64,000 nucleotides of DNA from Alkalihalophilus pseudofirmus OF4 (GTDB lineage: Bacteria > Bacillota > Bacilli > Bacillales > Bacillaceae_D). Below are positions 9,000 through 17,724 of this stretch, in pieces (the first letter of the stretch is position 1; every line of letters begins with the position of its first letter). Under the pieces are notes generated by a model. It made no database searches, had not been told where the DNA came from, and saw only the letters and a list, made by a program, of their open reading frames with translations. The stretch is from assembly GCF_000005825.2 (NCBI RefSeq), contig NC_013791.2, forward strand, positions 2,666,001 through 2,730,000. Direction: 5' to 3'. The position numbers and the translations under genes were made by a program.

Positions 9000-9008
9000 T
9001 GATATAAT
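9000..9008 (+). promoter_or_regulatory. Extended -10 promoter of the LCP gene
   Basis: TG-A-TATAAT is a consensus extended -10 element 63 bases before the GTG start. The region where a -35 would sit is poor, as is usual for this promoter type. Confidence 0.65.
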
Positions 9009-9070
9009 GAAATTCGTTATACCAACAAAAAGAGCAAGAATCTTTTTTGTTGAGATTGGAGGAGTTTTAG

Positions 9071-10117
9071 GTGGACACACGCAGGAGACGATCCGATAGA
9101 CATAAAAGAAGACCTAGGAAACGCAAAAAATTATTTGTTTCATTCCTTTTACTTTTTTCTTTATTGTTTATTTCAACTGCTGCCTTTGCAGTTTTTCAAT
9201 ATGAATTAGGAAAAAATAATGCCCAACAAAACTTAACTGAAACAAACGACAGTGACGAAACATTAGAAGATGAAACGGAAGTGCATGAATTTCAATCAAA
9301 GGAACCTGAGAATAACGAACCTATTAATGTATTGTTAATAGGTGTGGATACTGCTGAAGATGAACCAGCTAGAACAGATACAATTATGGTGGCTCAATAT
9401 GATCCCAAAAATGGGGACGCAAAATTAGCATCTATTATGCGTGACACATACGTTGAAATTCCTGGATATCGTGATAACAAAATTAATGCCTCGTTTTTCT
9501 TAGGAGGTCCTGACCTTTTAAGAGAAACCATAGAACATAACTTTGGATTGGATCTTCATTATTATGCTATGGTTAATTTTGATGGCTTTGTTGAAGTCGT
9601 TGATACGATTGCCCCTAAAGGGATAGAAGTAGATGTTGAAGATCGCATGTACTACCAATCCGGAAGTACAGTCATTGATTTTGAACCTGGTACACAAGTG
9701 CTTAACGGCCAGCAAGCATTGAATTATGTACGTTTCAGAAGTGATGCTAATAATGACTTTGGCCGTGTGGAACGGCAGCAAGAGATGTTGACTTTGTTAA
9801 AAGATGAACTTTTAACGGTTTCAGGTCTTACAAGAGTTCCACGTCTAATCGGATCTGTTGAACCATATTTAGATACTAACATTAAAACAACTAGAATGCT
9901 TAGTTTAGGACGTGACTTCATCTTAAATCCGGTTGATGATGTACAGACATTAAGAATTCCGGTTAAAGATGGTTACAGCGACCAACATTACAGCCATGCT
10001 GGTGCTGTACTTGAACTTGATTTCGAAAAAAATAAAGAAGCTATCCATTCCTTCTTCTCCAATGAATCAAAGGGATTTGCTAATGATTCAACAACCGAAG
10101 ATGATGAAGATATGTAG
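9071..10117 (+). CDS. LytR-CpsA-Psr (LCP) family cell-wall polymer ligase
   Basis: LCP proteins transfer undecaprenyl-linked anionic polymers such as teichoic acid onto peptidoglycan at the outer membrane face. The start is GTG with GGAGGAG 6 bases upstream. A strongly basic cytoplasmic tail (about residues 1-20) is followed by one transmembrane helix (about 21-42), an acidic linker and the LCP domain (about 85-240). The domain shows VLLIGVDTAEDEPARTDTIM, SIMRDTYVEIPG, KINASFFLGG and FGRVERQQEML, which hold the conserved Asp and Arg residues that bind pyrophosphate. The C-terminal end is acidic (TTEDDEDM). It is a single-gene unit. Which of several LCP paralogues this is cannot be told. Confidence 0.92.
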   Translation: MDTRRRRSDRHKRRPRKRKKLFVSFLLLFSLLFISTAAFAVFQYELGKNNAQQNLTETNDSDETLEDETEVHEFQSKEPENNEPINVLLIGVDTAEDEPARTDTIMVAQYDPKNGDAKLASIMRDTYVEIPGYRDNKINASFFLGGPDLLRETIEHNFGLDLHYYAMVNFDGFVEVVDTIAPKGIEVDVEDRMYYQSGSTVIDFEPGTQVLNGQQALNYVRFRSDANNDFGRVERQQEMLTLLKDELLTVSGLTRVPRLIGSVEPYLDTNIKTTRMLSLGRDFILNPVDDVQTLRIPVKDGYSDQHYSHAGAVLELDFEKNKEAIHSFFSNESKGFANDSTTEDDEDM

Positions 10118-10134
10118 AGGAAATAAACAATAAA

Positions 10135-10170
10135 AGCTCATTGACAACAAATTGTCAATGAGCTATTTTT
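10135..10170. terminator. Bidirectional terminator between the LCP gene and fabF
   Basis: A perfect 13-base stem (10135-10147 with 10152-10164) and a CAAA loop are flanked by T-rich tracts in both directions. Confidence 0.93.
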
Positions 10171-10194
10171 ATTTACTGCATTATTAACGTTTAA

Positions 10195-11430
10195 TTAAAA
10201 CTGTTTAAATACGAGCGTTGCGTTATGTCCGCCAAATCCAAGAGAATTATTCAAAACAGCTCGTACTTCTTGTCGTCTTGCTTCATTTGGCACATAATCC
10301 AGATCACAATCTGGATCTGGTGTATGGTAATTGATTGTAGGCGGGATGATTCCGTCTTTGATCGCTTTTACCGAGAACACAGATTCAATTGCTCCTGCTG
10401 CTCCTAAAAGGTGACCAGTCATTGATTTTGTTGAGCTTATTGCTAGTTTTTCAGCATGCTCTCCAAATACTGTTTTCACAGCCATTGTTTCAAATTTATC
10501 ATTATATGGTGTACTTGTACCATGCGCATTCATGTAATCAATATCACTAGGTTGTAAGCCTGCATCTTCAATTGCCTGCTTCATAGCACGGGCACCGCCT
10601 TCTCCCTCAGGAGCCGGAGCTGTCACATGGTGAGCATCTCCTGTTGCACCGTAGCCGACAATTTCTGCATAAATGGTTGCACCGCGCTTCTCGGCTGATT
10701 CTAGACTTTCTAAAATAAGAATACCTGCTCCTTCTCCCATAACAAAACCATCTCGGTCTGCATCAAATGGACGCGATGCGTTTTCTGGGTTGTCGGTTGT
10801 TGTTACAGCTTTTGCTGCACAGAAACCAGCGACAGACATATTCGTAATTGGGGCTTCTGCTCCGCCTGTAATCATCACATCGGCATCACCACGCTGGATT
10901 ACTTTAAAGGCATCTCCAATAGAGTTTGTACCAGAAGCACACGCTGTAACAGAACATGAGTTGATTCCCTTTGCTCCTGTCATTATTGATACCTGGCCAG
11001 AAGCCATATCAGGAATTAGCATTGGGACAAAAAATGGACTCACTCTTCTGTGACCTTTATCAAGGAATGTACGGAATTGCTGTTCAAAAGTTTCCATACC
11101 GCCAATTCCTGAACCAATCCACACTCCTGCACGATTAGCAATCTCTTCTGTAATCTCAAGGTTGGCATCTTTTAGAGCCATTAAAGAAGCTGCTACAGCA
11201 AATTGAGTAAAACGATCCATTTTTCTAGCTTCTTTTTTATCCATAAATTCACTTGGATCAAAATCCTTTACTTCTGCTGCAACTTTCATCGGAAATTCTT
11301 CAGCATTCACTCTCGTTAAAAGGCCAATTCCAGACTCCCCGTTAATCGCTTTCTCCCAAGTTGTATCCACATTTAAACCTAGTGGTGTGACTGCTCCAAC
11401 ACCCGTTACTACGACACGTTTTTTCTCCAT
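10195..11430 (-). CDS. fabF: 3-oxoacyl-ACP synthase II (FabF)
   Basis: Condenses malonyl-ACP with growing acyl-ACP in type II fatty acid synthesis. The Cys-His-His triad is visible: [15 protein letters not shown] (nucleophile Cys), [11 protein letters not shown] and [14 protein letters not shown]-family signature segments GGAEAPIT and [15 protein letters not shown] are also present. The start is set at the ATG at 11430 ([16 protein letters not shown]), which has AAGGAGAG 7 bases upstream; a frame open to 11466 would add 12 residues with no binding site. At 411 residues it is full length. It lies 60 bases after fabH and is probably co-transcribed from the FapR-controlled promoter at 12495-12523. 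Confidence 0.97.
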   Translation of the reverse strand: MEKKRVVVTGVGAVTPLGLNVDTTWEKAINGESGIGLLTRVNAEEFPMKVAAEVKDFDPSEFMDKKEARKMDRFTQFAVAASLMALKDANLEITEEIANRAGVWIGSGIGGMETFEQQFRTFLDKGHRRVSPFFVPMLIPDMASGQVSIMTGAKGINSCSVTACASGTNSIGDAFKVIQRGDADVMITGGAEAPITNMSVAGFCAAKAVTTTDNPENASRPFDADRDGFVMGEGAGILILESLESAEKRGATIYAEIVGYGATGDAHHVTAPAPEGEGGARAMKQAIEDAGLQPSDIDYMNAHGTSTPYNDKFETMAVKTVFGEHAEKLAISSTKSMTGHLLGAAGAIESVFSVKAIKDGIIPPTINYHTPDPDCDLDYVPNEARRQEVRAVLNNSLGFGGHNATLVFKQF

Positions 11431-11490
11431 TACAATACTCTCCTTTTCAACTACAATTTTCATCATTGTGATCTCAAGTTAAGAATAGTA

Positions 11491-12429
11491 TTAACGTCCC
11501 CAGCGAAGGGCAACCGATCCCCATACTAATCCCGCTCCAAAACCTACAAGAACAAGGGTATCTCCATCTTTGATTTTACCACTATTTATTTCATCCACCA
11601 TAGCCATCGGAATAGAGGCAGACGATGTATTACCATACTTATGAACCGTTTTAGACATCTTTTCTGCTGGTAATTCAAGGCGTTCACGTGCAGCTTCCAT
11701 AATCCGGATATTTGCTTGATGAGGAACGAGAAAATCTACATCTTCTTTTGTTAAACCTGCCTTTTTCAGTACAGAAAGAGAAGACTCACCCATTTGTCTA
11801 ACAGCAAATTTAAATACTTCCCGGCCATTCATTTCTAAAAAATCACCTTTTTGATTAATATGCATCGCACCAGCACCGTCTGCACCTAGCTCAAAAGCTA
11901 GGAGACCTTTACCTTCAGATACAGGCCCTAGCACTGCAGCACCTGCCCCGTCACCAAATAATACAGCCGTATTACGATCATCAAAATTAGTGATTTTTGA
12001 TAATTTCTCGACACCAACGACTAGAACATGCTTATAAGCTCCTGTTTCAATAAATTGTTGTCCTGTTGCCAAGCCGTAAATAAATCCAGCACAAGCTGCA
12101 CTGATATCCATTGCTGCAGCCTTACTTGCACCAAGACGCTCTTGAATGAGCGAAGAAACAGTCGGAAATGGCATATCTGGAGTCACTGTAGCGACAAGAA
12201 TCAAGTCAAGATCTTCGGCTGAAATATCTGCATGTGCTAACGCCTTTTCAGCTGCTTGAAATGCCATATCAGAGCTGTCTACATGGTCTGGTGCAAAGCG
12301 GCGCTCTTCAATTCCTGTACGAGTTTTAATCCACTCATCAGAAGTATCTACTTTCTTTTCAAGATCTGCGTTGGTCACTACCTGTTCACCAATGTAGCTT
12401 CCCATTCCATAAATCCCAGCTTTCACCAT
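11491..12429 (-). CDS. fabH: 3-oxoacyl-ACP synthase III (FabH)
   Basis: Starts fatty acid synthesis by condensing an acyl-CoA primer with malonyl-ACP; in bacilli branched primers are preferred. The Cys-His-Asn triad is seen in [26 protein letters not shown] and [25 protein letters not shown] is also conserved, and the C-terminus [15 protein letters not shown] is typical. The length is normal (312 residues). GGGGGAA lies upstream of the ATG. It corresponds by position to B. subtilis fabHA (fabHA-fabF, next to comZ and med). It is first in its operon, directly behind a FapR-type operator. Confidence 0.97.
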   Translation of the reverse strand: MVKAGIYGMGSYIGEQVVTNADLEKKVDTSDEWIKTRTGIEERRFAPDHVDSSDMAFQAAEKALAHADISAEDLDLILVATVTPDMPFPTVSSLIQERLGASKAAAMDISAACAGFIYGLATGQQFIETGAYKHVLVVGVEKLSKITNFDDRNTAVLFGDGAGAAVLGPVSEGKGLLAFELGADGAGAMHINQKGDFLEMNGREVFKFAVRQMGESSLSVLKKAGLTKEDVDFLVPHQANIRIMEAARERLELPAEKMSKTVHKYGNTSSASIPMAMVDEINSGKIKDGDTLVLVGFGAGLVWGSVALRWGR

Positions 12430-12477
12430 ATGCTGATTCCCCCTTTATAAAAACCGCTACATAATTTACGAGTTATT

Positions 12478-12496
12478 ATTAGTACCTGATACTAAT
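12478..12496 (-). promoter_or_regulatory. FapR operator upstream of fabH
   Basis: The sequence ATTAGTA-CCTGA-TACTAAT is a perfect 7-base inverted repeat and matches the known FapR box of bacilli. It touches the -10 of the fabH promoter, so bound FapR would block transcription until malonyl-CoA releases it. Confidence 0.88.
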
Positions 12497-12523
12497 TTTA
12501 TCTTATTAAAATAAGTCTGTCTA
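12495..12523 (-). promoter_or_regulatory. Sigma-A promoter of fabH-fabF
   Basis: On the minus strand TAGACA (12518-12523) and TAAAAT (12495-12500) are separated by 17 bases, one mismatch each to consensus. The -10 overlaps the FapR box. Confidence 0.8.
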
Positions 12524-12639
12524 CAAAAATTAAGAAGTTCCTAATCATGTGAAAAGGGCATTTGTCCACACACATTAAAGGGACGATGCCCATAAACTAG
12601 TAAGGGATAGAGAAGCTGGAGAGTAAGGAGGATTTTCAA

Positions 12640-12918
12640 ATGAGTAAGCATAAAAAAGATGAACGGCAGGTTGATGTGTTTTCTCAACTAATGTTTGGTA
12701 CACCGCCGCCTGAGCCGGCTAAAGAAGAGGCTAAACCGACCCAATTAGAACAGATTATCACATTAGTCCAAACCGTTGGACCAGCCATTGATAAATTAGC
12801 TCCTTTGATGGGAGTGCTGCAGACATTTTTTAAACACCAGCAACATAAAACAAGTGATCGTGAGGTTAAAGAGGCAGCCACTGAAACAACAAATAAAAAA
12901 GAAGGCGGCAACGTATAA
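12640..12918 (+). CDS. Small conserved protein in the YjzB position
   Basis: This 92-residue protein has no function known to me. It is polar at both ends with a hydrophobic helix in the middle (LEQIITLVQTVGPAIDKLAPLMGVLQTFF), and a Pro-rich segment GTPPPEPAKE before it. The middle helix recalls a motif of spore-associated proteins of the VrrA/YqfQ and YppG type, but I cannot assign it. AAGGAGG lies upstream of the ATG. It is divergent from fabH and sits where B. subtilis carries yjzB between comZ and fabHA, although sequence similarity to YjzB was not checked. Confidence 0.7.
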   Translation: MSKHKKDERQVDVFSQLMFGTPPPEPAKEEAKPTQLEQIITLVQTVGPAIDKLAPLMGVLQTFFKHQQHKTSDREVKEAATETTNKKEGGNV

Positions 12919-12938
12919 CTCGTTGCTGCCTTCTTTTT
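12901..12938. terminator. Bidirectional terminator, overlapping both convergent stops
   Basis: A 13-base stem (12901-12913 with 12921-12933, one G-T pair) is flanked by A-rich and T-rich tracts. Its right end overlaps the stop codon of the minus-strand gene. Confidence 0.88.
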
Positions 12939-13224
12939 ACCGATAATAATAAAATTGATTATAAGGTGTACCAAAGTTAGGACCGTAACTCGGACCAAAA
13001 TTCGGGCCATAACTTGGGCCAAAGCTCGGGCCGTAACTCGGGCCGAAGTTCGGGCCATAACTAGGACTGTAATACACAGGCGGCCTTCCGTAATTATTAA
13101 ACAATAAACCGCCAATCGCTAAACCGCCCAAAAAAGGGATAAAAGGGAAATACCTTTGATCATGAGGGTTCACTTGATGAGATCGCACCATTTGATGATA
13201 TGGCTGGTAAGGCTGATAATTCAT
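12937..13224 (-). CDS. Gly/Pro/Tyr repeat protein, spore coat-like
   Basis: A 95-residue protein of low complexity. The start is the ATG at 13224 with GAAGGAG 9 bases upstream; a GTG at 13242 is inside that site. The N-terminal third is rich in Gln, Tyr and His; a short hydrophobic segment (FLGGLAIGGLLF) follows. The C-terminal half is tandem octapeptides of the form (N/S)FGPSYGP at residues 54-85. Tyr/Pro/Gly repeats of this sort occur in spore coat and other surface proteins of bacilli, so a coat or exosporium role is plausible but only inferred. It is unrelated to the adjacent comZ by sequence. Confidence 0.7.
   Translation of the reverse strand: MNYQPYQPYHQMVRSHQVNPHDQRYFPFIPFLGGLAIGGLLFNNYGRPPVYYSPSYGPNFGPSYGPSFGPSYGPNFGPSYGPNFGTPYNQFYYYR
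12970..13065 (-). repeat. Tandem 24-base repeats encoding FGPSYGP(N/S)
   Basis: About four imperfect 24-base units code for the octapeptide repeats. The units differ mostly at silent or Asn/Ser positions, which suggests expansion by slippage or unequal exchange. Confidence 0.85.
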
Positions 13225-13290
13225 CCATCCCAACTCCTTCACATAGATTCCCTACATCCTATGGACTCTCCCCTCATTTTGAGCGTGTCC

Positions 13291-13623
13291 TTATTCCGAT
13301 TGTCCTGATGACTTCCCAAGCTCCTCCATCAGATCATTAAAAAACCCATCCAGCTGGCCTTTTAATTTCTCTTCTTCCGTCGTTTTAGGTTTCATTTTTT
13401 TGACGGCTTCGTACGTTTCTAGGAAGCCATTAAAATCTCCGGTACGAATCTGAGCAAGACTATAGTGAACAAATAATCTAATATGCTCGCCGCCGCTTTT
13501 CTTCGTTAATTCAACAAATGGCTTAAGCGTCTCAATTGCTTCTTCATTTCTTTTTTCAGATACTAACCTAAATCCTTCCTTCATTTTATCAGCAAATGCT
13601 TGCAGCTTTTCTTCTTTTGTCAT
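13291..13623 (-). CDS. Small helical protein, TPR-like, unknown function
   Basis: A 110-residue charged protein of predicted helices. The first half (KMKEGFRLVSEKRNEEAIETLKPFVEL) and the middle (HYSLAQIRTGDFNGFLETYEAVKKMKP) have the spacing of helical tetratrico-like repeats. There is no signal peptide or cysteine. The ATG at 13623 is preferred (AGGAG 9 bases upstream); a TTG directly before it is an alternative. It lies downstream of comZ and could be co-transcribed with med-comZ. I cannot name a function. Confidence 0.65.
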   Translation of the reverse strand: MTKEEKLQAFADKMKEGFRLVSEKRNEEAIETLKPFVELTKKSGGEHIRLFVHYSLAQIRTGDFNGFLETYEAVKKMKPKTTEEEKLKGQLDGFFNDLMEELGKSSGQSE

Positions 13624-13645
13624 CAAGGTTCTCTCCTGTCATAGA

Positions 13646-13685
13646 AAGAGGCTAACCTTAATATCAGGTAAGCCTCTTCTTTTTT
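13646..13685. terminator. Hairpin between comZ and the TPR-like gene
   Basis: A 13-base stem with one mismatch (13646-13658 with 13666-13678). The T run is on the plus strand only, while the genes around it run on the minus strand, where only TTTC follows. It may be a weak terminator or a processing site for the minus-strand transcript. Confidence 0.45.
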
Positions 13686-13696
13686 TATTCATTTTC

Positions 13697-13891
13697 TTAT
13701 TTACTCTCAGATTTACCGTCTTCTAGACCAAGCTCGTATGCTTCAGACATGACATTAAGCAATAGTTCAAGCATGGGCTGCAAATCATCCATGTTTAATT
13801 CGATTCCTTTGTCATCTAGAAATTTTTTCCCTTCCGGTAAATGGTTCATTGCAATTTGCATAAATTTCATATTCATTTCTGGATTATTCAC
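13697..13891 (-). CDS. comZ: ComG operon repressor ComZ
   Basis: A 64-residue protein matching B. subtilis ComZ over its length, with the shared blocks FMQIAMNHLPEGKKFLDDKGIEL and VMSEAYELG. In B. subtilis comZ is the second gene of the med operon and dampens expression of the late competence operon comG. The start is GTG with AGAGGTGA upstream. It lies 119 bases downstream of med in the same direction, so the med-comZ arrangement is kept. Whether this organism becomes competent cannot be judged from the window. Confidence 0.88.
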   Translation of the reverse strand: MNNPEMNMKFMQIAMNHLPEGKKFLDDKGIELNMDDLQPMLELLLNVMSEAYELGLEDGKSESK

Positions 13892-14010
13892 TTATAGTCA
13901 CCTCTTTATCAGACTTGTACAAAAAGATTCCATGTTAAATTTACTATGACTTCACGTTTTAGGCAAGGAAATGAACAACTAACTTAAAGATTACAAATGG
14001 TATGATTCCT

Positions 14011-14967
14011 TTATTGATTAGGCAGCTCTCCTGTTTCGATGTATGTATTCAAGTCACTTTTCACTTGGTCTTGTACCTCTTTCGGCACTTGAGAACTAAA
14101 TTCTCCTAGAGAGATAACTCCTTCTGTAAAATCAAATGTATGATTGCCCGGTTCTAATGTTCCTGCTTGATATTGTGCAGCCACAAGCTCATATAGTTCA
14201 TCTACATGTTGAATGGTACTCGTTAATACGGTCGCTTCTCCTAGATCTGATTGATCCCCAACATAACCGATTGCATACAATCCCTCTTGCTTTACTTTTT
14301 CGATCACTTCAACATGAAAACCATCTCCAGCAGGATAAAACACATCAATATTTTTCTCTTTCAATTGATAAAAATAGTCGATGGCTGTTTCAGTATCGGA
14401 CCAGTCATTTACATACTCGATCCTTACCTCTACTTCTGAATCAATATACTTTGCTCCGTCTTTGTACCCTTCTAATTCTGGCTGCCATGGAAACGCAGCA
14501 ATGGCACCAATCTGGCTGCTTTGAGAGGTTGACGCCCCTACCATCCCAGCGAAGAAACCCATAGCGTAGCTGTCAAACTCTAGGTTCGTCACATTTTCGC
14601 CAGTCACTTCCCCATTAAAACTGACAAAGTGTACATCTGGATAGTCTTCACTGAGTTGTGAAAAATAATCAGCATAGATCTGGCCATGACCAAAAATTAA
14701 ATTAATATCTTGTTCTATAAAATCGTTAATTCCATTTATCACATCAACTTTAGAATTCACTTCTTCTCTAAAATCAACATGAACATCCAAAGTAGAATGA
14801 ATCGTTAATAAACCCTGATACCCTTTGCTGTTCCACCCTTGGTCATCGATTGTATCTTCAATTAACAAACCTACTCCTTTTAGCCCATTTTCCTTTGACT
14901 CAGCTGAACAACCAGCTGCTACCATCAATACAACTGCTAAACTCACAATTAATCGTTGAATGAACAT
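14011..14967 (-). CDS. med: BMP-family lipoprotein Med, competence regulator homologue
   Basis: A basic membrane protein/PnrA-like substrate-binding fold carried as a lipoprotein. The start is ATG at 14967 (AGGAGAG 7 bases upstream). The signal peptide ends in the lipobox VAAGC (Cys about residue 19). Blocks typical of the BMP fold follow: GVGLLIEDTIDDQGWNSKGYQG, FGHGQIYADYF, YAMGFFAGMVGA, FYPAGDGFHVEVIE. The order Med-ComZ next to fabH is that of B. subtilis, where Med positively affects comK expression. It may bind a nucleoside-like ligand, as PnrA proteins do; that is inference. Confidence 0.87.
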   Translation of the reverse strand: MFIQRLIVSLAVVLMVAAGCSAESKENGLKGVGLLIEDTIDDQGWNSKGYQGLLTIHSTLDVHVDFREEVNSKVDVINGINDFIEQDINLIFGHGQIYADYFSQLSEDYPDVHFVSFNGEVTGENVTNLEFDSYAMGFFAGMVGASTSQSSQIGAIAAFPWQPELEGYKDGAKYIDSEVEVRIEYVNDWSDTETAIDYFYQLKEKNIDVFYPAGDGFHVEVIEKVKQEGLYAIGYVGDQSDLGEATVLTSTIQHVDELYELVAAQYQAGTLEPGNHTFDFTEGVISLGEFSSQVPKEVQDQVKSDLNTYIETGELPNQ

Positions 14968-15273
14968 GCTCGCACTCTCCTGATTGATTTCCACCAACTA
15001 CTAGTATAAAACATTTGGTAGATTTTTTCTTCCTCGTTGTTTTAAAAATGCTATTTCATTCGTGCTTGGGGTTAATGGCCATACTACCCTATTCGTTATG
15101 ATTATTTAGACACCCTGCATAACTTGTTAAATTAATTAAAACGTAATCTAAATGTAATCATTTCTGCACCCTCCAAAGGTCTTATATTGCGTAGTTATTA
15201 TTCGTTTTTCAACCCATTGTGTGTAAAAGCTGCACTAATAGATGAATCCAAGGGTGAATCCCGTTTCTAAGAC
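14968..15273. other. Divergent intergenic region between med and prfC
   Basis: AT-rich; no coding frame with a ribosome binding site found. On the minus strand TATACT (15003-15008) is a possible -10 for med, without a good -35. Confidence 0.45.
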
Positions 15274-15282
15274 TGGTATAAT
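15274..15282 (+). promoter_or_regulatory. Extended -10 promoter of prfC
   Basis: TG-G-TATAAT is a consensus extended -10 about 60 bases before the chosen prfC start. The -35 region (GTGAAT at 15254) is weak. Confidence 0.65.
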
Positions 15283-15342
15283 AAGACGATAATAATTGAT
15301 CATATGATTTCTGATATGATTTGTAGAAACGAGGAATACATG

Positions 15343-16938
15343 ATGACTGAACTAAAACCCGTTCAATCAAGACGGACATTTGCAATCATTTCTCACCCTG
15401 ATGCCGGTAAGACGACACTAACTGAGAAATTATTATTATTTGGCGGAGCTATTCGTGAGGCCGGTACAGTTAAAGGGCGAAAAAATAGTAAACATGCGAT
15501 GAGTGACTGGATGGAGATTGAAAAACAACGTGGAATCTCTGTAACAAGTTCAGTGCTTGAGTTTTTATATGATGGCTATCATGTCAATATTTTAGATACT
15601 CCTGGGCATGAAGATTTTAGTGAAGACACTTATAGAACCCTTACAGCAGCAGATTCGGCTACCATGTTAATTGATGCGGCCAAAGGGGTCGAAGCTCAAA
15701 CGAAGAAACTATTTAAAGTGTGTAAAATGCGCGGTATTCCTATCTTTACTTTTATGAATAAATTAGATCGTCAAGGACGAGATCCTTTTGAACTTATGGA
15801 AGAATTAGAAGAACTGCTTGGAATTCGTTCGTATCCTATGGGCTGGCCTATTGGTATGGGTCAATCGTTCAGCGGGGTATATGATCGTCATAATAAGAAG
15901 CTTGAACTTTATAATCCAGATAACCCTAAAGAGATTGATGTGATTCAGCTTACCGGTCCGGATGATCCTAAACTAGATGAAGCGATTGGTGATGAGGGTC
16001 TGGTCGCTCAATTTAGAGAAGAGTTAGAGTTACTTGATGTAGCAGGTGATGAGTTTGACCTTGACCTGATTAAAAAAGGTGAATTGACACCGATCTTCTT
16101 TGGAAGTGCTATTTCGAGCTTCGGGGTACAGACCTTCCTTGAGCATATGCTTAAGCTTTCACCATGGCCGACGCCAAGAGAAAGCACAAAAGGAATAATT
16201 GATCCCCTTACCCATAACAAATTCTCAGGATTCATCTTTAAAATTCAAGCTAATATGAATCCAGCACACCGTGACCGTGTCGCTTTCTTACGTATAACGT
16301 CAGGTAAATTTGAACGAGGAATGCAGGTTAAGCATGTCCGCCTTGGCAAGAATCTTAAATTAGCTCAGCCAACTCAGTTCCTTGCTCAAAGCAGAAGCAT
16401 TGTGGATGAGGCCCATGCAGGCGATATTATCGGTTTGTTCGACCCAGGCACCTTCAGAATAGGTGATACACTTGTAGAAGGCCAAGAGTTCGAATTCGAC
16501 GAAATGCCACATTTCTCGCCTGAACATTTTTCTGCGATTACCGTCAAAGAAGCATTAAAGCATAAGTCTTTTGAGAAAGGGTTGCAGCAATTAACCGAAG
16601 AAGGAGCAATCCAATTATTTAAAACCTATAACCGTTTCAATGAACAGCAAATTGTCGGGGTTGTTGGAGTCCTGCAATTTGAAGTATTAGAGCATCGTCT
16701 CAAAAATGAATACCATGTTGATATTCAATTAGAACGACTTCCGTTTTCATTTGCACGGTGGGTTGATGGTCCTGAAGAGGAAATGAATACATTCAAAAAA
16801 ATGCAGCGTAATCTGGTTACTGACCGTGATGGGCGTATTGTAGCACTATTTGATAATGATTTCCAAATGCGAACAGCGATTGATAAATACCCTAATATTC
16901 AGTTCTATGAAAACTCATTTTATAAGTCTCAATCCTAA
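15343..16938 (+). CDS. prfC: Peptide chain release factor 3 (PrfC)
   Basis: Translational GTPase that recycles RF1/RF2 from the ribosome after peptide release. The GTPase domain has SHPDAGKTTLTEKLLLFGG (G1), QRGISVTSS (G2), DTPGHEDFSEDTYR (G3) and NKLDRQGRDP (G4), followed by the beta-barrel domains and the RF3 C-terminal domain (FARWVDG, FDNDFQMRTA). The ATG at 15343 has GAGGA 7 bases upstream; the ATG at 15340 is 3 codon bases earlier and also possible. A frame open to 15304 is not supported. Full length at 531 residues. RF3 is patchily distributed in bacilli. A bidirectional terminator follows. Confidence 0.96.
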   Translation: MTELKPVQSRRTFAIISHPDAGKTTLTEKLLLFGGAIREAGTVKGRKNSKHAMSDWMEIEKQRGISVTSSVLEFLYDGYHVNILDTPGHEDFSEDTYRTLTAADSATMLIDAAKGVEAQTKKLFKVCKMRGIPIFTFMNKLDRQGRDPFELMEELEELLGIRSYPMGWPIGMGQSFSGVYDRHNKKLELYNPDNPKEIDVIQLTGPDDPKLDEAIGDEGLVAQFREELELLDVAGDEFDLDLIKKGELTPIFFGSAISSFGVQTFLEHMLKLSPWPTPRESTKGIIDPLTHNKFSGFIFKIQANMNPAHRDRVAFLRITSGKFERGMQVKHVRLGKNLKLAQPTQFLAQSRSIVDEAHAGDIIGLFDPGTFRIGDTLVEGQEFEFDEMPHFSPEHFSAITVKEALKHKSFEKGLQQLTEEGAIQLFKTYNRFNEQQIVGVVGVLQFEVLEHRLKNEYHVDIQLERLPFSFARWVDGPEEEMNTFKKMQRNLVTDRDGRIVALFDNDFQMRTAIDKYPNIQFYENSFYKSQS

Positions 16939-16950
16939 TTAAAAGAAAAA

Positions 16951-16976
16951 AGATGGCCAAAGGGCCATCTTTTTTT
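16951..16976. terminator. Bidirectional terminator between prfC and the STAS gene
   Basis: Perfect AGATGGCC/GGCCATCT stem flanked by A5 on the left and T6 on the right. Confidence 0.92.
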
Positions 16977-17724
16977 ATGAGCTTAAATAGGAATAGATCA
17001 CATCATGGAGATTGCTTTTAAATGTAGCGTCTAATTTTGTTCCTTGTTTATTGAAGTGGAATACCTGTTTAGGTGATAAGCCGATTACACTTGAATGAAT
17101 CCCCATAACTTGCAGCCTTTGAATTAGATAATAGAAGGCATCTACACCGTCTTTCTCTAGGTCGCCAATCCCATTAAAATCAAAAAGGATCTGCTCAAAT
17201 TGTCCATTGAATGCTTGCTTAGATATTTCATTTTGATTCATTTCAATGAGTGTTCGATCAAATTCCCCGTAAAATAATACGACCCCTGTCGTTTTTGATA
17301 TGCGTATAAAAGGGGCGGAAAGCATTTTTATTCTTTTGAGTGATTCCTCAAGTTTCTCTTTTTGCTCAAGCAGCTCAAAGTTTGTTGAAGCGAGACGTTT
17401 ACTGTGCTGCTGTACTAACTCTTCTAAACGTTTGATGTCTTCATCTTTTGGGACACATATTAAGTGATACATGTCATCCTTCCAAGATAATGAGCATTGA
17501 AATAAAGCCATAGGAGCTTGCTTTGTATTCATAACCAATTCAAAATCTTGACGTTCATTAGCTTGAAGGGCCTTTTGAAATTTGTTTAAGCTTCCTTGAT
17601 CGATGATTTCTTCGATCGCCTGAAAGTGTTTAAAGAAATCCTTTGCATCATCAGACTGATCAATCAATACCAGGTCACGATTAAAAATAATGTACGGAGC
17701 TGGTACATGTTTAATATTTATCAT
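16975..17724 (-). CDS. PAS-like/STAS domain regulator, RsbR-like
   Basis: A 249-residue cytoplasmic protein. The first 90 residues look like a PAS-type sensor (APYIIFNRDLVLIDQSDDAKDFF). A coiled coil follows (about 95-135), then a STAS domain (about 137-235) of the anti-anti-sigma kind. In the STAS core the stretch that reads DxTGV or DxSGV in RsbR, RsbS and SpoIIAA reads DFNGI at 182-186, so the usual phosphorylated Ser/Thr is Asn. The gene overlaps the upstream cobalamin-binding gene by 14 bases, so the two are surely one operon and probably act together. By analogy with stressosome proteins it may carry the signal from the B12 protein. Partners are not in the window. Confidence 0.8.
   Translation of the reverse strand: MINIKHVPAPYIIFNRDLVLIDQSDDAKDFFKHFQAIEEIIDQGSLNKFQKALQANERQDFELVMNTKQAPMALFQCSLSWKDDMYHLICVPKDEDIKRLEELVQQHSKRLASTNFELLEQKEKLEESLKRIKMLSAPFIRISKTTGVVLFYGEFDRTLIEMNQNEISKQAFNGQFEQILFDFNGIGDLEKDGVDAFYYLIQRLQVMGIHSSVIGLSPKQVFHFNKQGTKLDATFKSNLHDVIYSYLSS

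Noticed and set aside
12970-13065. CRISPR-like array
   Set aside because: The units are contiguous 24-base coding repeats without unique spacers.
13646-13685. Strong terminator of comZ
   Set aside because: The T run is on the plus strand, while comZ runs on the minus strand; kept only as a low-confidence hairpin.
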